A DNA stretch of 64,000 bases from Streptomyces hawaiiensis (GTDB lineage: Bacteria; Actinomycetota; Actinomycetes; Streptomycetales; Streptomycetaceae): assembly GCF_004803895.1 (NCBI RefSeq), contig NZ_CP021978.1, positions 744,001 to 808,000 of the forward strand. The letters are read 5' to 3'. The position numbers and the translations under genes were made by a program. The notes under the pieces are model-generated. The model did not search any database. It saw only the letters and a list, made by a program, of their open reading frames with translations, and was not told where the DNA came from. Below, piece by piece: positions 17,444-25,947 of this stretch (its first letter is position 1; every line of letters starts with the position of its first letter).

Positions 17444-17497
17444 AAGCATGGGAGGGTCCCCGCAGCAGGCGAGGACCCCAGGTCAGGGGAGAGATCC

Positions 17498-18817
17498 ATG
17501 CCGTACACGAAGCGCCGCCGCCTCGTGACAACCGCCGTCGCCGTCGCGCTCGGCGCCACCACGCTCGCCGCCTGCGGCTCGGACTCCGGGGAGGGTGAGA
17601 CCGAGTCGGGCCCGGCCTCGCTGACGTACTGGACCTGGACGCCCGGCATGGACAAGGTCGTGGACCTGTGGAACAAGGGGCCGGGCAAGAAGGACCGGAT
17701 CACCGTCACGGTGAAGAAGCAGGCGTCCGGTGACACGCTGGTCACCAAGATCCTCACCGCGCACAAGGCGGGCAAGGCGCCCGACCTGGTACAGGCGGAG
17801 TACCAGGCCCTGCCCACGCTGGTCAGCAACGACGCGCTCGCGGACATATCCGGGAACGTGGGCGAGGCGAAGGGCAGGTTCGCCGACGGCGTGTGGCAGC
17901 AGACCACGCTCGGCACCGACGCGGTCTACGCGGTCCCGCAGGACATCGGGCCGATGATGTTCTACTACCGCGAGGACCTCTTCAAGAAGTACGGCCTCAC
18001 GGTCCCGACGACCTGGGACGAGTTCGCCGAGACCGCCCGCGAGCTGAAGAAGACGGCCCCCGACAAGGACCTCACCACCTTCTCCGCCAACGACTCCGGC
18101 CTCTTCGCGGGCCTCTCCCAGCAGGCGGGCGCCAAGTGGTGGACGACCTCCGGCGACCAGTGGAAGGTCTCCATCGACGACGCGGCCACGCAGAAGGTCG
18201 CGAAGTTCTGGGGCGGCCTGGTGAAGGAGGGCGCCATCGACAACCAGCCGATGTACACCCCCGCCTGGAACAAGGCACTCAACACCGGCCGGCAGATCGC
18301 CTGGGTCAGCGCCGTGTGGGCCCCGGGCACGCTGACCACGGCCGCGCCCGACACCAAGGGCAAGTGGGCGATGGCCCCGCTCCCCCAGTGGTCCACGAGC
18401 GAGAACCGCACCGGCAGCTGGGGCGGCTCCTCCACCGCCGTGACCACCGACTCCAAGCACCAGGCGGCCGCCGCGAAGTTCGCCGCCTGGCTGAACACCG
18501 ACCGCGAGGCCCTGAACGCGCTCGCGAAGGAGAGCGGCATCTACCCGGCCGCCACCAACGCCCAGACCAGCGGCGCCTTCCTCAAGCCGCCGGCGTACTT
18601 CTCGAACCAGGCCGACTTCTACACCAAGGCCGCCGACATCGCCGAGACCACCGCGCCCTCCGCCTGGGGCCCGAACGTGAACGTCGCCTACACCACCTTC
18701 AAGGACGCCTTCGGAGCCGCCGCGAAGAACAAGTCGGACTTCGGCGCCGCGCTGAACAAGATGCAGGACGACACCGTCGCCGACATGAAGAAGCAGGGCT
18801 TCGGGGTCGCTCGGTGA
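17498..18817 (+). CDS. Sugar ABC transporter substrate-binding lipoprotein
   Basis: Extracellular solute-binding protein of the family 1 (CUT1) type (439 aa). KRRRLVTTAVAVALG leads to the lipobox LAAC, so the mature protein is lipid-anchored. The mature part has the usual two-lobe pattern (YWTWTPGMDKVVDLWNK at the start, QDIGPMMFYYREDLFKKYGL, and EFAKT-like helix). AGGGGAGAG precedes the ATG at 17498; readings from 17408 would extend through the promoter. Two permease genes follow with overlaps. Position beside GH42 and GH53 makes beta-1,4-galacto-oligosaccharides the likely ligand; no sequence feature proves it. Confidence 0.9.
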   Translation: MPYTKRRRLVTTAVAVALGATTLAACGSDSGEGETESGPASLTYWTWTPGMDKVVDLWNKGPGKKDRITVTVKKQASGDTLVTKILTAHKAGKAPDLVQAEYQALPTLVSNDALADISGNVGEAKGRFADGVWQQTTLGTDAVYAVPQDIGPMMFYYREDLFKKYGLTVPTTWDEFAETARELKKTAPDKDLTTFSANDSGLFAGLSQQAGAKWWTTSGDQWKVSIDDAATQKVAKFWGGLVKEGAIDNQPMYTPAWNKALNTGRQIAWVSAVWAPGTLTTAAPDTKGKWAMAPLPQWSTSENRTGSWGGSSTAVTTDSKHQAAAAKFAAWLNTDREALNALAKESGIYPAATNAQTSGAFLKPPAYFSNQADFYTKAADIAETTAPSAWGPNVNVAYTTFKDAFGAAAKNKSDFGAALNKMQDDTVADMKKQGFGVAR

Positions 18818-19740
18818 AAAGCACGGCACGCCGGCAGTCGTACGGGGCCAAGGGGGCCCCGTACGCCTTCCTTGTTCCCGCGACGGTCCTTTTCGCCCTG
18901 TTCTTCGCCCTGCCCATCGGCTACGCGCTCTGGCTCAGCTTCCGCAAGGTGCGGGTCTCGGGCCTCGGCCTCGGCTCGGGCGCCCGCAGGGAGGTCTGGG
19001 CCGGTCTGGAGAACTACACCGACGCCCTCTCCGACAGCGAACTGCTGCACGGCGCCCTGCGCGTGCTCGGCTACGGGTGCATCGTCGTGCCCGTCATGCT
19101 CGGCCTGGCCCTGCTGTTCGCGCTGATGCTCGACTCGGAGAAGGTGCGGCTCGCGCCCGTCACCCGGCTCGCGATCTTCCTGCCGTACGCCGTCCCCGGT
19201 GTGGTGGCGGCGCTGCTGTGGGGCTTCCTCTACCTGCCGGACGTCAGCCCCTTCTATTTCGTGCTCGACAGACTGGGGATGCCGCAGCCGGACCTGCTGG
19301 ACGGCGGGCCGCTGTACCTGGCCCTGTCGAACATCGCGGTCTGGGGCGGCACCGGCTTCAACATGATCGTCATCTACACCTCGCTCCAGGCGATCCCGGC
19401 GGAGGTGTACGAGGCGGCGAAGCTGGACGGCGCCACCCCGCTGCAGATCGCGCTGCGGATCAAGATCCCGATGGTGGCGCCCTCGCTGGTGCTGACCTTC
19501 TTCTTCTCGATCATCGCGACACTCCAGGTGTACAACGAGCCGACCACCCTGAAGCCGCTCACCAACTCCGTGTCCACCACGTGGAGTCCGCTGATGAAGG
19601 TGTACCGGGACGCCTTCGGCGAGGGTGACATCTACGGGGCCGCGGCGCAGGCCGTGATCATCGCCTTCGCCACGCTCCTCCTCTCCTTCGGCTTCCTGCG
19701 AGCCGCGAACCGTCGTCAGAAGCAGGAGGCCGCTCGATGA
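18814..19740 (+). CDS. Sugar ABC transporter permease (MalF-type)
   Basis: Six-helix inner-membrane permease of the CUT1 family (308 aa). The EAA loop that docks with the ATPase reads EVYEAAKLDGATPLQIALRI. Its GTG start overlaps the stop of the binding-protein gene (GTGA), and its own stop overlaps the next permease start (ATGA). No ATPase gene is present in the operon; in Streptomyces the shared ATPase MsiK serves such importers, and that is the likely partner. Confidence 0.9.
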   Translation: MKSTARRQSYGAKGAPYAFLVPATVLFALFFALPIGYALWLSFRKVRVSGLGLGSGARREVWAGLENYTDALSDSELLHGALRVLGYGCIVVPVMLGLALLFALMLDSEKVRLAPVTRLAIFLPYAVPGVVAALLWGFLYLPDVSPFYFVLDRLGMPQPDLLDGGPLYLALSNIAVWGGTGFNMIVIYTSLQAIPAEVYEAAKLDGATPLQIALRIKIPMVAPSLVLTFFFSIIATLQVYNEPTTLKPLTNSVSTTWSPLMKVYRDAFGEGDIYGAAAQAVIIAFATLLLSFGFLRAANRRQKQEAAR

Positions 19741-20645
19741 GCTCCCTCGCCGTCCCCCAGGCCGAGCCGAGAGCGGGCAGCACGCCCGGCACCGTCCAGG
19801 ACCGGCCGCCGCTGCGCCGCCGGATCGCGTTGATCCCCACGGTCACCCTGCTGCTGGGCGCCATCTACTGTCTGCTGCCGGTCGCCTGGGTGGTCATCGC
19901 AGCCACCAAGTCCGGGCCTGAACTGTTCTCCACCTTCACGTTCCTGCCGGGCACGGGCTTCGCCGACAACGTCCGGGACCTGAGCGCCTACCGCGACGGC
20001 GTCTACTGGCAGTGGATGGCCAACTCCGCGCTGTACGCCGGCCTCGGAGCCCTGCTGTCGACGTGTGTGTCGGCGGTCAGCGGCTACGCGCTCGCGACCT
20101 ACCGTTTCCGCGGCCGCGAGACGATCTTCAACGTGCTGCTCGCGGGTGTGCTGATGCCGCCGGTGATCCTGGCCGTCCCGCAGTACCTGCTGCTGGCGAA
20201 GGCCGACCTCACCGACTCGTACGTGTCCGTCCTGCTGCCGCAGATCCTCTTCCCGTACGGCGTCTACCTCGCGCGGATCTACGCCGCCGCGGCGGTGCCC
20301 GCCGACGTGGTCGAGGCCGGGCGCATGGACGGGGCGAGCGAGTGGCGGATCTTCACGCGGATCGCGCTGCCGATGATGATCCCCGGGATGGTCACGGTGT
20401 TCCTGTTCCAGTTCGTGGCGATCTGGAACAACTTCCTGCTCCCCTACATCATGCTCAGCGACGACGAGAAGTTCCCGATCACGCTCGGCCTGTTCACGTT
20501 GCTGGAGCAGGGCGCCAACACCCCGGCCCTGTACACCCTGGTGATCACGGGCGCGTTCCTCGCGGTTCTGCCGCTGGTCGCCCTCTTCCTGGTCATCCAG
20601 CGATTCTGGAGTCTGGACCTGCTCTCGGGAGCCGTAAAGTCGTGA
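19737..20645 (+). CDS. Sugar ABC transporter permease (MalG-type)
   Basis: Second six-helix permease of the importer (302 aa), MalG-like. The coupling loop is VVEAGRMDGASEWRIFTRIALP. It starts with an ATG overlapping the previous stop and ends in a TGA overlapping the likely GTG of the LacI gene, so all four genes from 17498 to 21676 form one transcription and translation unit. Confidence 0.9.
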   Translation: MSSLAVPQAEPRAGSTPGTVQDRPPLRRRIALIPTVTLLLGAIYCLLPVAWVVIAATKSGPELFSTFTFLPGTGFADNVRDLSAYRDGVYWQWMANSALYAGLGALLSTCVSAVSGYALATYRFRGRETIFNVLLAGVLMPPVILAVPQYLLLAKADLTDSYVSVLLPQILFPYGVYLARIYAAAAVPADVVEAGRMDGASEWRIFTRIALPMMIPGMVTVFLFQFVAIWNNFLLPYIMLSDDEKFPITLGLFTLLEQGANTPALYTLVITGAFLAVLPLVALFLVIQRFWSLDLLSGAVKS

Positions 20646-21676
20646 CCATGAACGCTGCTGCGGGTGGCAGGCGCAGGCCGCCCACGATCCACGACGTGGC
20701 ACGCGAGGCGGGGGTCTCGCGCGGCACCGTCTCGCGCGTCCTCAACGGCGGCCACTACGTCAGTCCGGCCGCCCAGGAGGCGGTCAACGCGGCCATCCGC
20801 AGGACCGGTTACGTGGTCAACCGGCACGCCCGCTCCCTGATCACCGGGCGGTCCGACTCGATCGGTTTCCTGCTCACGGAGCCGCAGGAGCGGTTCTTCG
20901 AGGACCCCAACTTCAACGTCCTGCTGCGCGGCTGCACCCAGGCGCTCGCCGCGCACGACATTCCGCTGCTGCTGATGCTGGCGGGCACCGAGGACGAACG
21001 GCGGCGCATCACGCGGTACATCACCGCCGGGCACGTCGACGGGGTGCTGCTGGTCTCCAGCCACTCCGGTGATCCCGTCGCCGAGCAGCTGCGCGAGGCG
21101 GGGGTGCCGCTGGTGGCGTGCGGGAAGCCGATCGGGCTGGCCTCCAAGGTCAGTTACGTGGCCGCCGACGACCGTGACGGCGCCCGCGACATGGTGCGTC
21201 ATCTGCTGTCGCTCGGTCGGCGCAGGGTGGGCACGGTGACCGGTCCGCTGGACACGCCCGGCGGTGTCGAGCGCCTCGCCGGCTACAAGGAGGTGCTCGC
21301 GGAGGCGGGCCTTGAGTACGACGAGCGGCTGGTCGCCTCCGGTGACTACAGCCGGGTCAGTGGCGAGGCGGGCGCCGAGCGGCTGCTGGCGCGGGCCCCG
21401 GACATCGACGCGGTGTTCGTGGCCTCCGACCTCATGGCGCAGGGAGTGCTGGCGGCTCTGCATCGGGCCGGTCGGCAGGTGCCGCGGGACGTGGCCGTCG
21501 GCGGTTTCGACGACTCACCGGCCGCCGTGTCCGCCAGCCCCGAGCTGACGACCATCCGGCAGCCCTGGGACCGCATCAGCAACGAGATGGTGCGGGTGCT
21601 GCTCGCGCAGATCGGCGGCGAGGATCCGGCGGCGGTGATCCTGCCGACGGAACTGGTGAAAAGGGAGTCGACCTGA
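20642..21676 (+). CDS. LacI-family transcriptional regulator
   Basis: LacI/GalR repressor (344 aa). The N-terminal helix-turn-helix and hinge read PTIHDVAREAGVSRGTVSRVLNGG, followed by a periplasmic-binding-protein-like sugar domain to the end. The GTG at 20642 has GGGAG ten bases before it and overlaps the permease stop; an ATG two codons later is an alternative. As the last gene of the importer operon it probably represses that operon through CTGTGAACGCTCACAG at 17428 and perhaps the divergent GH42 gene, with a galactose-containing sugar as inducer. Confidence 0.9.
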   Translation: MTMNAAAGGRRRPPTIHDVAREAGVSRGTVSRVLNGGHYVSPAAQEAVNAAIRRTGYVVNRHARSLITGRSDSIGFLLTEPQERFFEDPNFNVLLRGCTQALAAHDIPLLLMLAGTEDERRRITRYITAGHVDGVLLVSSHSGDPVAEQLREAGVPLVACGKPIGLASKVSYVAADDRDGARDMVRHLLSLGRRRVGTVTGPLDTPGGVERLAGYKEVLAEAGLEYDERLVASGDYSRVSGEAGAERLLARAPDIDAVFVASDLMAQGVLAALHRAGRQVPRDVAVGGFDDSPAAVSASPELTTIRQPWDRISNEMVRVLLAQIGGEDPAAVILPTELVKREST

Positions 21677-21704
21677 GGCTGCGACGCCCGCGCCCGAGCC
21701 CGTA

Positions 21705-21712
21705 TGCATGCA
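21705..21712. promoter_or_regulatory. Palindrome TGCATGCA upstream of MarR gene
   Basis: An 8-base palindrome 38 bases before the MarR start, in a locally AT-richer stretch. MarR proteins often bind such symmetric sites near their own promoter. Confidence 0.3.
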
Positions 21713-21737
21713 CGGTCATTGAACCCCGCACCGGTGT

Positions 21738-21743
21738 TACCGT
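21738..21743 (+). promoter_or_regulatory. -10 element of possibly leaderless MarR mRNA
   Basis: TACCGT fits the TANNNT -10 pattern and ends 6 bases before the MarR ATG. There is no ribosome site in between, so transcription probably starts at or next to the start codon. No matching -35 was found. Confidence 0.4.
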
Positions 21744-21749
21744 TCCCGT

Positions 21750-22175
21750 ATGGCGGCGAAAACGGCTGGTGGGCAGCTCGAGGAACGGTGGCGGGGCATC
21801 CTCTCGGCGCACGCGCGCACGATGTGCGAGATCGACCGGGCGCTGCATCCGCACGGTCTCGGCGCGTCCGACTTCGAGGTCCTGGACCTGCTCGCGACCG
21901 CGGCGCCCGAAGAGGGCGAGCAGTGCCGGGTGCAGAACCTCGTGGGGCGCGTACACCTCAGCCAGAGCGCGCTGTCGCGGCTGATCGCCCGACTGGAGAA
22001 GGACGGGCTGGTGGCGCGGTCCGTGTGCGCGGAGGACCGCCGGGGCGTCTGGGTCGCCCTGACGGCCAAGGGCCGTGACCTGCACGCCGAGGTGCTCCCG
22101 CTGCAGCGGGCGGCACTGAGCCGGGCGCTGGGCGCAGAGCCGCCGGCGCCCGGACCGGGCCGGTCGCCCCACTAG
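21750..22175 (+). CDS. MarR-family transcriptional regulator
   Basis: Winged helix-turn-helix regulator of 141 aa. The recognition region is VHLSQSALSRLIARLEKDGLV and the wing contains CAEDRRGVWVALTAKGRDL, both typical of MarR dimers. The first helix (ERWRGILSAHARTMCEIDRAL) fits the dimerisation arm. Targets are unknown; it lies between two halves of the galactan locus but faces an unrelated SseB-like gene, so it may be a bystander. It seems to be translated without a leader. Confidence 0.85.
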   Translation: MAAKTAGGQLEERWRGILSAHARTMCEIDRALHPHGLGASDFEVLDLLATAAPEEGEQCRVQNLVGRVHLSQSALSRLIARLEKDGLVARSVCAEDRRGVWVALTAKGRDLHAEVLPLQRAALSRALGAEPPAPGPGRSPH

Positions 22176-22207
22176 GCAGGCGCCGCTTTCGCAGCCGGGC
22201 CCAGAGG

Positions 22208-22263
22208 GTGTCCGCAAAGTCGCGTCGCCCGCCCGGGGGGAGCGGGCGGGACTCCGCGGACAC
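22208..22263. terminator. Nested bidirectional terminator
   Basis: An outer pair GTGTCCGC (22208-22215) / GCGGACAC (22256-22263) encloses an inner pair CCCGCCCG (22228-22235) / CGGGCGGG (22243-22250). All arms are perfect. It lies between the convergent MarR and SseB-like genes and can serve both. Confidence 0.75.
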
Positions 22264-22266
22264 CTC

Positions 22267-22665
22267 CTAACGGGCCAGCAGGGTGCGCACTCCCTCCGAG
22301 GTCAGTGTCAGCCGGTGTTCCGAGCTCCCGTCGATGGTGAGCGACAGGTCGTCGGCCGGCCACTGCGCGGCGAGGGCACCGAGCGGCACCAGGCGGTAGC
22401 GGGAGACGAACGGCAGCAGCCCGGCCATCTCCACCTCTGAGGTGAACACGGGCACCACCGGTTCGCCGCCCGGCTGCTCCAGCACCGGCAGCGCCACCGC
22501 CGAGGGATTGGCGGCATCGGCGTCGCCCGCGTCGTCGGGCACGGGGATGAGCACGTCGCTGTCGGCGAGCGCGTTCAGAGCCGCCGTGTCCTCGGTGTTC
22601 TCGGCGAGGACGTCCAGAGCCCGCTGGGCGGGCGTGGGCGTGGGGTCGTTTGCGGGTGTCTCCAT
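22267..22665 (-). CDS. SseB family protein
   Basis: Small acidic soluble protein (132 aa) with the SseB N-terminal-type domain: QRALDVLAENTED, VLIPVPDD, VPVFTSEVEMAGL and the closing TLTSEGVRTLLA. The family name comes from a Salmonella protein, but the cellular role of actinobacterial members is unknown. There is no signal peptide, membrane segment or catalytic motif. It is convergent with MarR and divergent from the MFS gene. The assignment is from pattern recall, so moderate confidence. Confidence 0.65.
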   Translation of the reverse strand: METPANDPTPTPAQRALDVLAENTEDTAALNALADSDVLIPVPDDAGDADAANPSAVALPVLEQPGGEPVVPVFTSEVEMAGLLPFVSRYRLVPLGALAAQWPADDLSLTIDGSSEHRLTLTSEGVRTLLAR

Positions 22666-22842
22666 GGCAGCTTCCCTGGTAGCGGCGGTCGTGCGGCCGG
22701 CCGGGACAAGATCCGTCCCGGGTGCGGTCCTGCTCGCGTACCCGAACGGGACCGGGGCAACCCTGGTGGATCTTCGGGGTTCGTGGCAGCGCGGGGGAGA
22801 TCTTGTGGGGAGCCGGGAGGAAGTCCGGGCTGCCGGGGGAGG

Positions 22843-22871
22843 TTGACGCGCTGAATGTTACCGGTAACATC
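22843..22871 (+). promoter_or_regulatory. Promoter and 16-bp LacI operator of GH35 operon
   Basis: TTGACG (22843-22848) and TAACAT (22865-22870) are 16 bases apart. The perfect palindrome ATGTTACCGGTAACAT (22855-22870) covers the -10 element. Its central CG and form fit LacI-family operators, and the LacI gene at 28412 in the same operon is the likely ligand-controlled repressor. The rest of the 278-base gap (22666-22842) shows nothing I can name. Confidence 0.75.
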
Positions 22872-22943
22872 ACTTCCCTGATCCAGACGTACGCGCCTGT
22901 GCCCTCCGCCCACCCACACGGTGGCCCGTCCTTCGGAGTCCGC

Positions 22944-24125
22944 GTGATCGAAGAGCGCGTTGCCCCTCTCTCCCCCGCACCGCCCGGCCCTGTGTTCAGC
23001 AGGGCCGCCGTAGTGGCCTCCTGCTTCGGCTTCGTGCTCATCGGGGCGTTGCAGGCCCTGTACGGGCCGGCGATCCCGGCCTTCCGTGCGGAGTTCGGGC
23101 TGTCGCCCTCCGCCGCGGGGCTGGGGCTGAGCGCGCACTTCGTCGGTGGTGTGGGCGGTGTGCTGCTGTTCGACCGGCTCTACGGGCGGGTCGGCAACCG
23201 GCGGATCCTCGGCAGTTCGTATCTGCTGATGGCCGTCGGCGCGGCCGGCTTCGCGCTGGCGCCCGACTGGCCCACCGCCCTGGCGGCCGCCCTGCTCGCC
23301 GGGTTCGGCTTCGGCGGTATCGACTACGGGCTCAACCAGCTGTTCGCCGTGGGCTTCGGCCACCGTTCGACCGCGATGCTGAACATCCTCAACGCGCACT
23401 TCGGCATCGGCGCCATCCTCGGCCCCGCCGTGATCGGCGCGGTCGGCTCCGAGCACTACCCGGCTGTCTTCGTCGTCTTCGCCCTCGCCAACCTGCCGTT
23501 GCTGCTGTGCCTGCGAGGCGTACGCGACCAGGTGCCCGCTCCCGCCGGGGAAGGAAGTGGCGGCGCAGCCGTCCTCGGTCGCAGCCTCGGCTCCGTGCTC
23601 GCCGTCTTCGTCGTCCTCTACGTGCTGCACGTCGGTATCGAGGCCGGTGTCGGCGGGTGGGAGCCCACGCATCTGGAGACCGTCGGCTACGGCGCGGGCG
23701 TCGCCGCCACCGCCACCTCCGTGTACTGGCTGATGATGACCGTCGGCCGCTTCCTGGTCGCCCCGCTCGCGCTGCGTTTCTCCGCCCAGGCCATCATCAC
23801 CGTCTCGTGCGCGGGCATGACGGTGTGCCTGCTGGCCGCGACCGTCCCGGCCCTCGCGCCCTACGCGTACGCCGGTGTCGGTCTGTTCATCGCGCCGATC
23901 TTCCCCACCGGGCTGCCCTGGCTGAACCGGGCGGCTCCTCGGGCCCGGAGGGCCGGTGCCCTGGTCATCGCGGCCTCCATGGTCGGCGGTGTCGCCGCGG
24001 GGCCGGCACTGGGCAAGGCCATCGAGTGGTCCGGCGTCCGCGCCGTGCCGTTCCTGCTGTGCGGCATCTCGGCGCTCTGCCTGGCCGCCACGCTCTGGCT
24101 GATCCGCGGCACCCGCTCCCGCTGA
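22944..24125 (+). CDS. MFS sugar transporter
   Basis: Major facilitator of 393 aa with about twelve hydrophobic helices. The N-terminal half has FGFVLIGALQALYGPAIPAF and DRLYGRVGNRRILG, the latter a version of the conserved loop between helices 2 and 3. The GTG at 22944 follows CGGAG; an in-frame extension upstream would pass through the operator and is rejected. First gene of an operon with two beta-galactosidases and a LacI regulator, so import of a galactoside is likely. Confidence 0.85.
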   Translation: MIEERVAPLSPAPPGPVFSRAAVVASCFGFVLIGALQALYGPAIPAFRAEFGLSPSAAGLGLSAHFVGGVGGVLLFDRLYGRVGNRRILGSSYLLMAVGAAGFALAPDWPTALAAALLAGFGFGGIDYGLNQLFAVGFGHRSTAMLNILNAHFGIGAILGPAVIGAVGSEHYPAVFVVFALANLPLLLCLRGVRDQVPAPAGEGSGGAAVLGRSLGSVLAVFVVLYVLHVGIEAGVGGWEPTHLETVGYGAGVAATATSVYWLMMTVGRFLVAPLALRFSAQAIITVSCAGMTVCLLAATVPALAPYAYAGVGLFIAPIFPTGLPWLNRAAPRARRAGALVIAASMVGGVAAGPALGKAIEWSGVRAVPFLLCGISALCLAATLWLIRGTRSR

Positions 24126-24135
24126 CTCCACTCCC

Positions 24136-24169
24136 CCTCCCCCATACAGAAGCCTCCCCCATACCGAAG
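24136..24169 (+). repeat. Tandem 17-bp direct repeat
   Basis: Two head-to-tail 17-base units, CCTCCCCCATACAGAAG and CCTCCCCCATACCGAAG, differ at one base. They fill most of the gap between the MFS and GH35 genes and run into the GH35 ribosome site. Confidence 0.7.
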
Positions 24170-24180
24170 GGAAGTTCCGC

Positions 24181-25947
24181 ATGCCCGCCCTGACGACGAC
24201 GTCCGACGGATTCCTGCTGCACGGCCAGCCGTTCCGGATCATCTCCGGCGCGCTGCACTACTTCCGCGTCCATCCCGGACTGTGGTCCGACCGGCTGCGC
24301 AAGGCCCGGCTGATGGGCCTCAACACGGTGGAGACGTACATCCCGTGGAACCACCACCAGCCCGGCCCCGAGGGCCCCCTCGTCCTCGACGGCTTCCTCG
24401 ACCTGCCCCGCTTCCTCCGGCTCGCCCAGGACGAGGGGCTGCGGGTGCTGCTGCGTCCGGGTCCGTTCATCTGCGCCGAGTGGGACGGCGGCGGCCTGCC
24501 CGACTGGCTGACCTCCGACCCGGACATCCGGCTGCGCACCAGCGATCCCCGCTTCACCGGGGCCGTCGACCGCTACCTCGACCTGCTGCTGCCCGCGCTG
24601 CGGCCGCACATGGCCAAGGCGGGCGGTCCCGTCATCGCCGTACAGGTGGAGAACGAGTACGGGGCCTACGGCGACGACAGCGCCTATCTGAAACACCTCG
24701 CCGACGCCTTCCGCTCCCGCGGCGTCGAGGAGCTCCTGTTCACCTGCGACCAGGCCGACCCCGGGCATCTGGCCACCGGAAGCCTGCCCGGGGTCCTGAC
24801 CACCGGCACCTTCGGCAGCCGCGTCGAGCAGTCTCTGGGGCGGCTGCGCGAACACCGGCCCGAAGGCCCGCTGTTCTGCGCCGAGTTCTGGATCGGCTGG
24901 TTCGATCACTGGGGCGGACCCCACCATGTGCGGGACGCGGCCGACGCCGCCGCCGACCTGGACCGGCTGCTGTCCGCCGGGGCGTCCGTCAACATCTACA
25001 TGTTCCACGGCGGAACCAACTTCGGCTTCAGCAACGGCGCCAACCACAAGCACGCCTACACGCCCACCGTCACGTCCTACGACTACGACGCCGCGCTCAC
25101 CGAGTGCGGCGATCCGGGCCCGAAGTACCACGCCTTCCGTGAGGTCATCGCCCGCCACGCCACCGTGCCCGACGAACCCGCCCCCGCACCGAGCGCCAAA
25201 CTTCCCTCCACGCCGGTCGAGTTGAGCAGCCGGGCGGCTCTCCTGCCCCTCGCCGGATCGCTCGCCGAAGCCGTGCGCACCGACGAGCCCGTCACCATGG
25301 ACGCGCTCGGGCAGCGCACCGGCTACGCGCTCTACCGCACCACCCTCCCGGCCGGCGGCGAGGGCCTGCTGCACTTCGACCGCGGGGTCGGCGACCGCGC
25401 CCAGGTCTTCGTCGACGGCGCGCCCGTCGGTGTACTGGAGAGCGAACGCCACGACGAGTCGCTGCCCGTGCGCGTGCCGCGTCCCGGCGCGACGCTGGAG
25501 GTCCTCGTCGAGAACATGGGCGGCGTCAACTACGGCCCCCGCATCGGCGCGCCCAAGGGCCTGCTCGGACCCGTCTCCTTCAACGGCACGGACCTGACGG
25601 GCTGGGACTGCCGCCCGCTGCCGCTGGACGATCCGGGCGCGGTGCCGTTCGCCCCGGCCGGCGACGCGGCGGTCACCGTACCGGCCTTCCACCGGGGTAC
25701 CTTCGACGTCGGCACCCCCGCCGACGCCTTCCTCTCCCTGCCCGGCTGGTCGAAGGGCCAGGCCTGGGTCAACGGCTTCCACCTGGGCCGCTACTGGAAC
25801 CGCGGCCCCCAGCGCACGCTCTACGTTCCCGCGCCGGTGCTGCGTCCGGGCTCCAACGAACTGGTCCTGCTGGAGCTGCACGGCACCACCGCCACCCGCG
25901 CCCTGCTCACCGGCACCCCCGACCTCGGCCCGGAGAACACCTGGTGA
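24181..25947 (+). CDS. Beta-galactosidase (GH35)
   Basis: Intracellular GH35 beta-galactosidase (588 aa). ISGALHYFRVHP opens the barrel, ETYIPWNHHQPGPEG is the second family mark, the acid/base is Glu159 in VQVENEYG and the nucleophile Glu235 in CAEFWIGWFDHWGG. MFHGGTNFGFSNGAN and C-terminal jelly-roll domains follow. No signal peptide is seen. GAAGGGAAG precedes the ATG. Its stop overlaps the GTG of the next, related gene. Confidence 0.93.
   Translation: MPALTTTSDGFLLHGQPFRIISGALHYFRVHPGLWSDRLRKARLMGLNTVETYIPWNHHQPGPEGPLVLDGFLDLPRFLRLAQDEGLRVLLRPGPFICAEWDGGGLPDWLTSDPDIRLRTSDPRFTGAVDRYLDLLLPALRPHMAKAGGPVIAVQVENEYGAYGDDSAYLKHLADAFRSRGVEELLFTCDQADPGHLATGSLPGVLTTGTFGSRVEQSLGRLREHRPEGPLFCAEFWIGWFDHWGGPHHVRDAADAAADLDRLLSAGASVNIYMFHGGTNFGFSNGANHKHAYTPTVTSYDYDAALTECGDPGPKYHAFREVIARHATVPDEPAPAPSAKLPSTPVELSSRAALLPLAGSLAEAVRTDEPVTMDALGQRTGYALYRTTLPAGGEGLLHFDRGVGDRAQVFVDGAPVGVLESERHDESLPVRVPRPGATLEVLVENMGGVNYGPRIGAPKGLLGPVSFNGTDLTGWDCRPLPLDDPGAVPFAPAGDAAVTVPAFHRGTFDVGTPADAFLSLPGWSKGQAWVNGFHLGRYWNRGPQRTLYVPAPVLRPGSNELVLLELHGTTATRALLTGTPDLGPENTW

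Noticed and set aside
22575-24242. Long minus-strand frame over the MFS gene
   Set aside because: Composition is Gly/Arg/Gln-rich with no domain; the plus-strand MFS protein has clear helices and a promoter.
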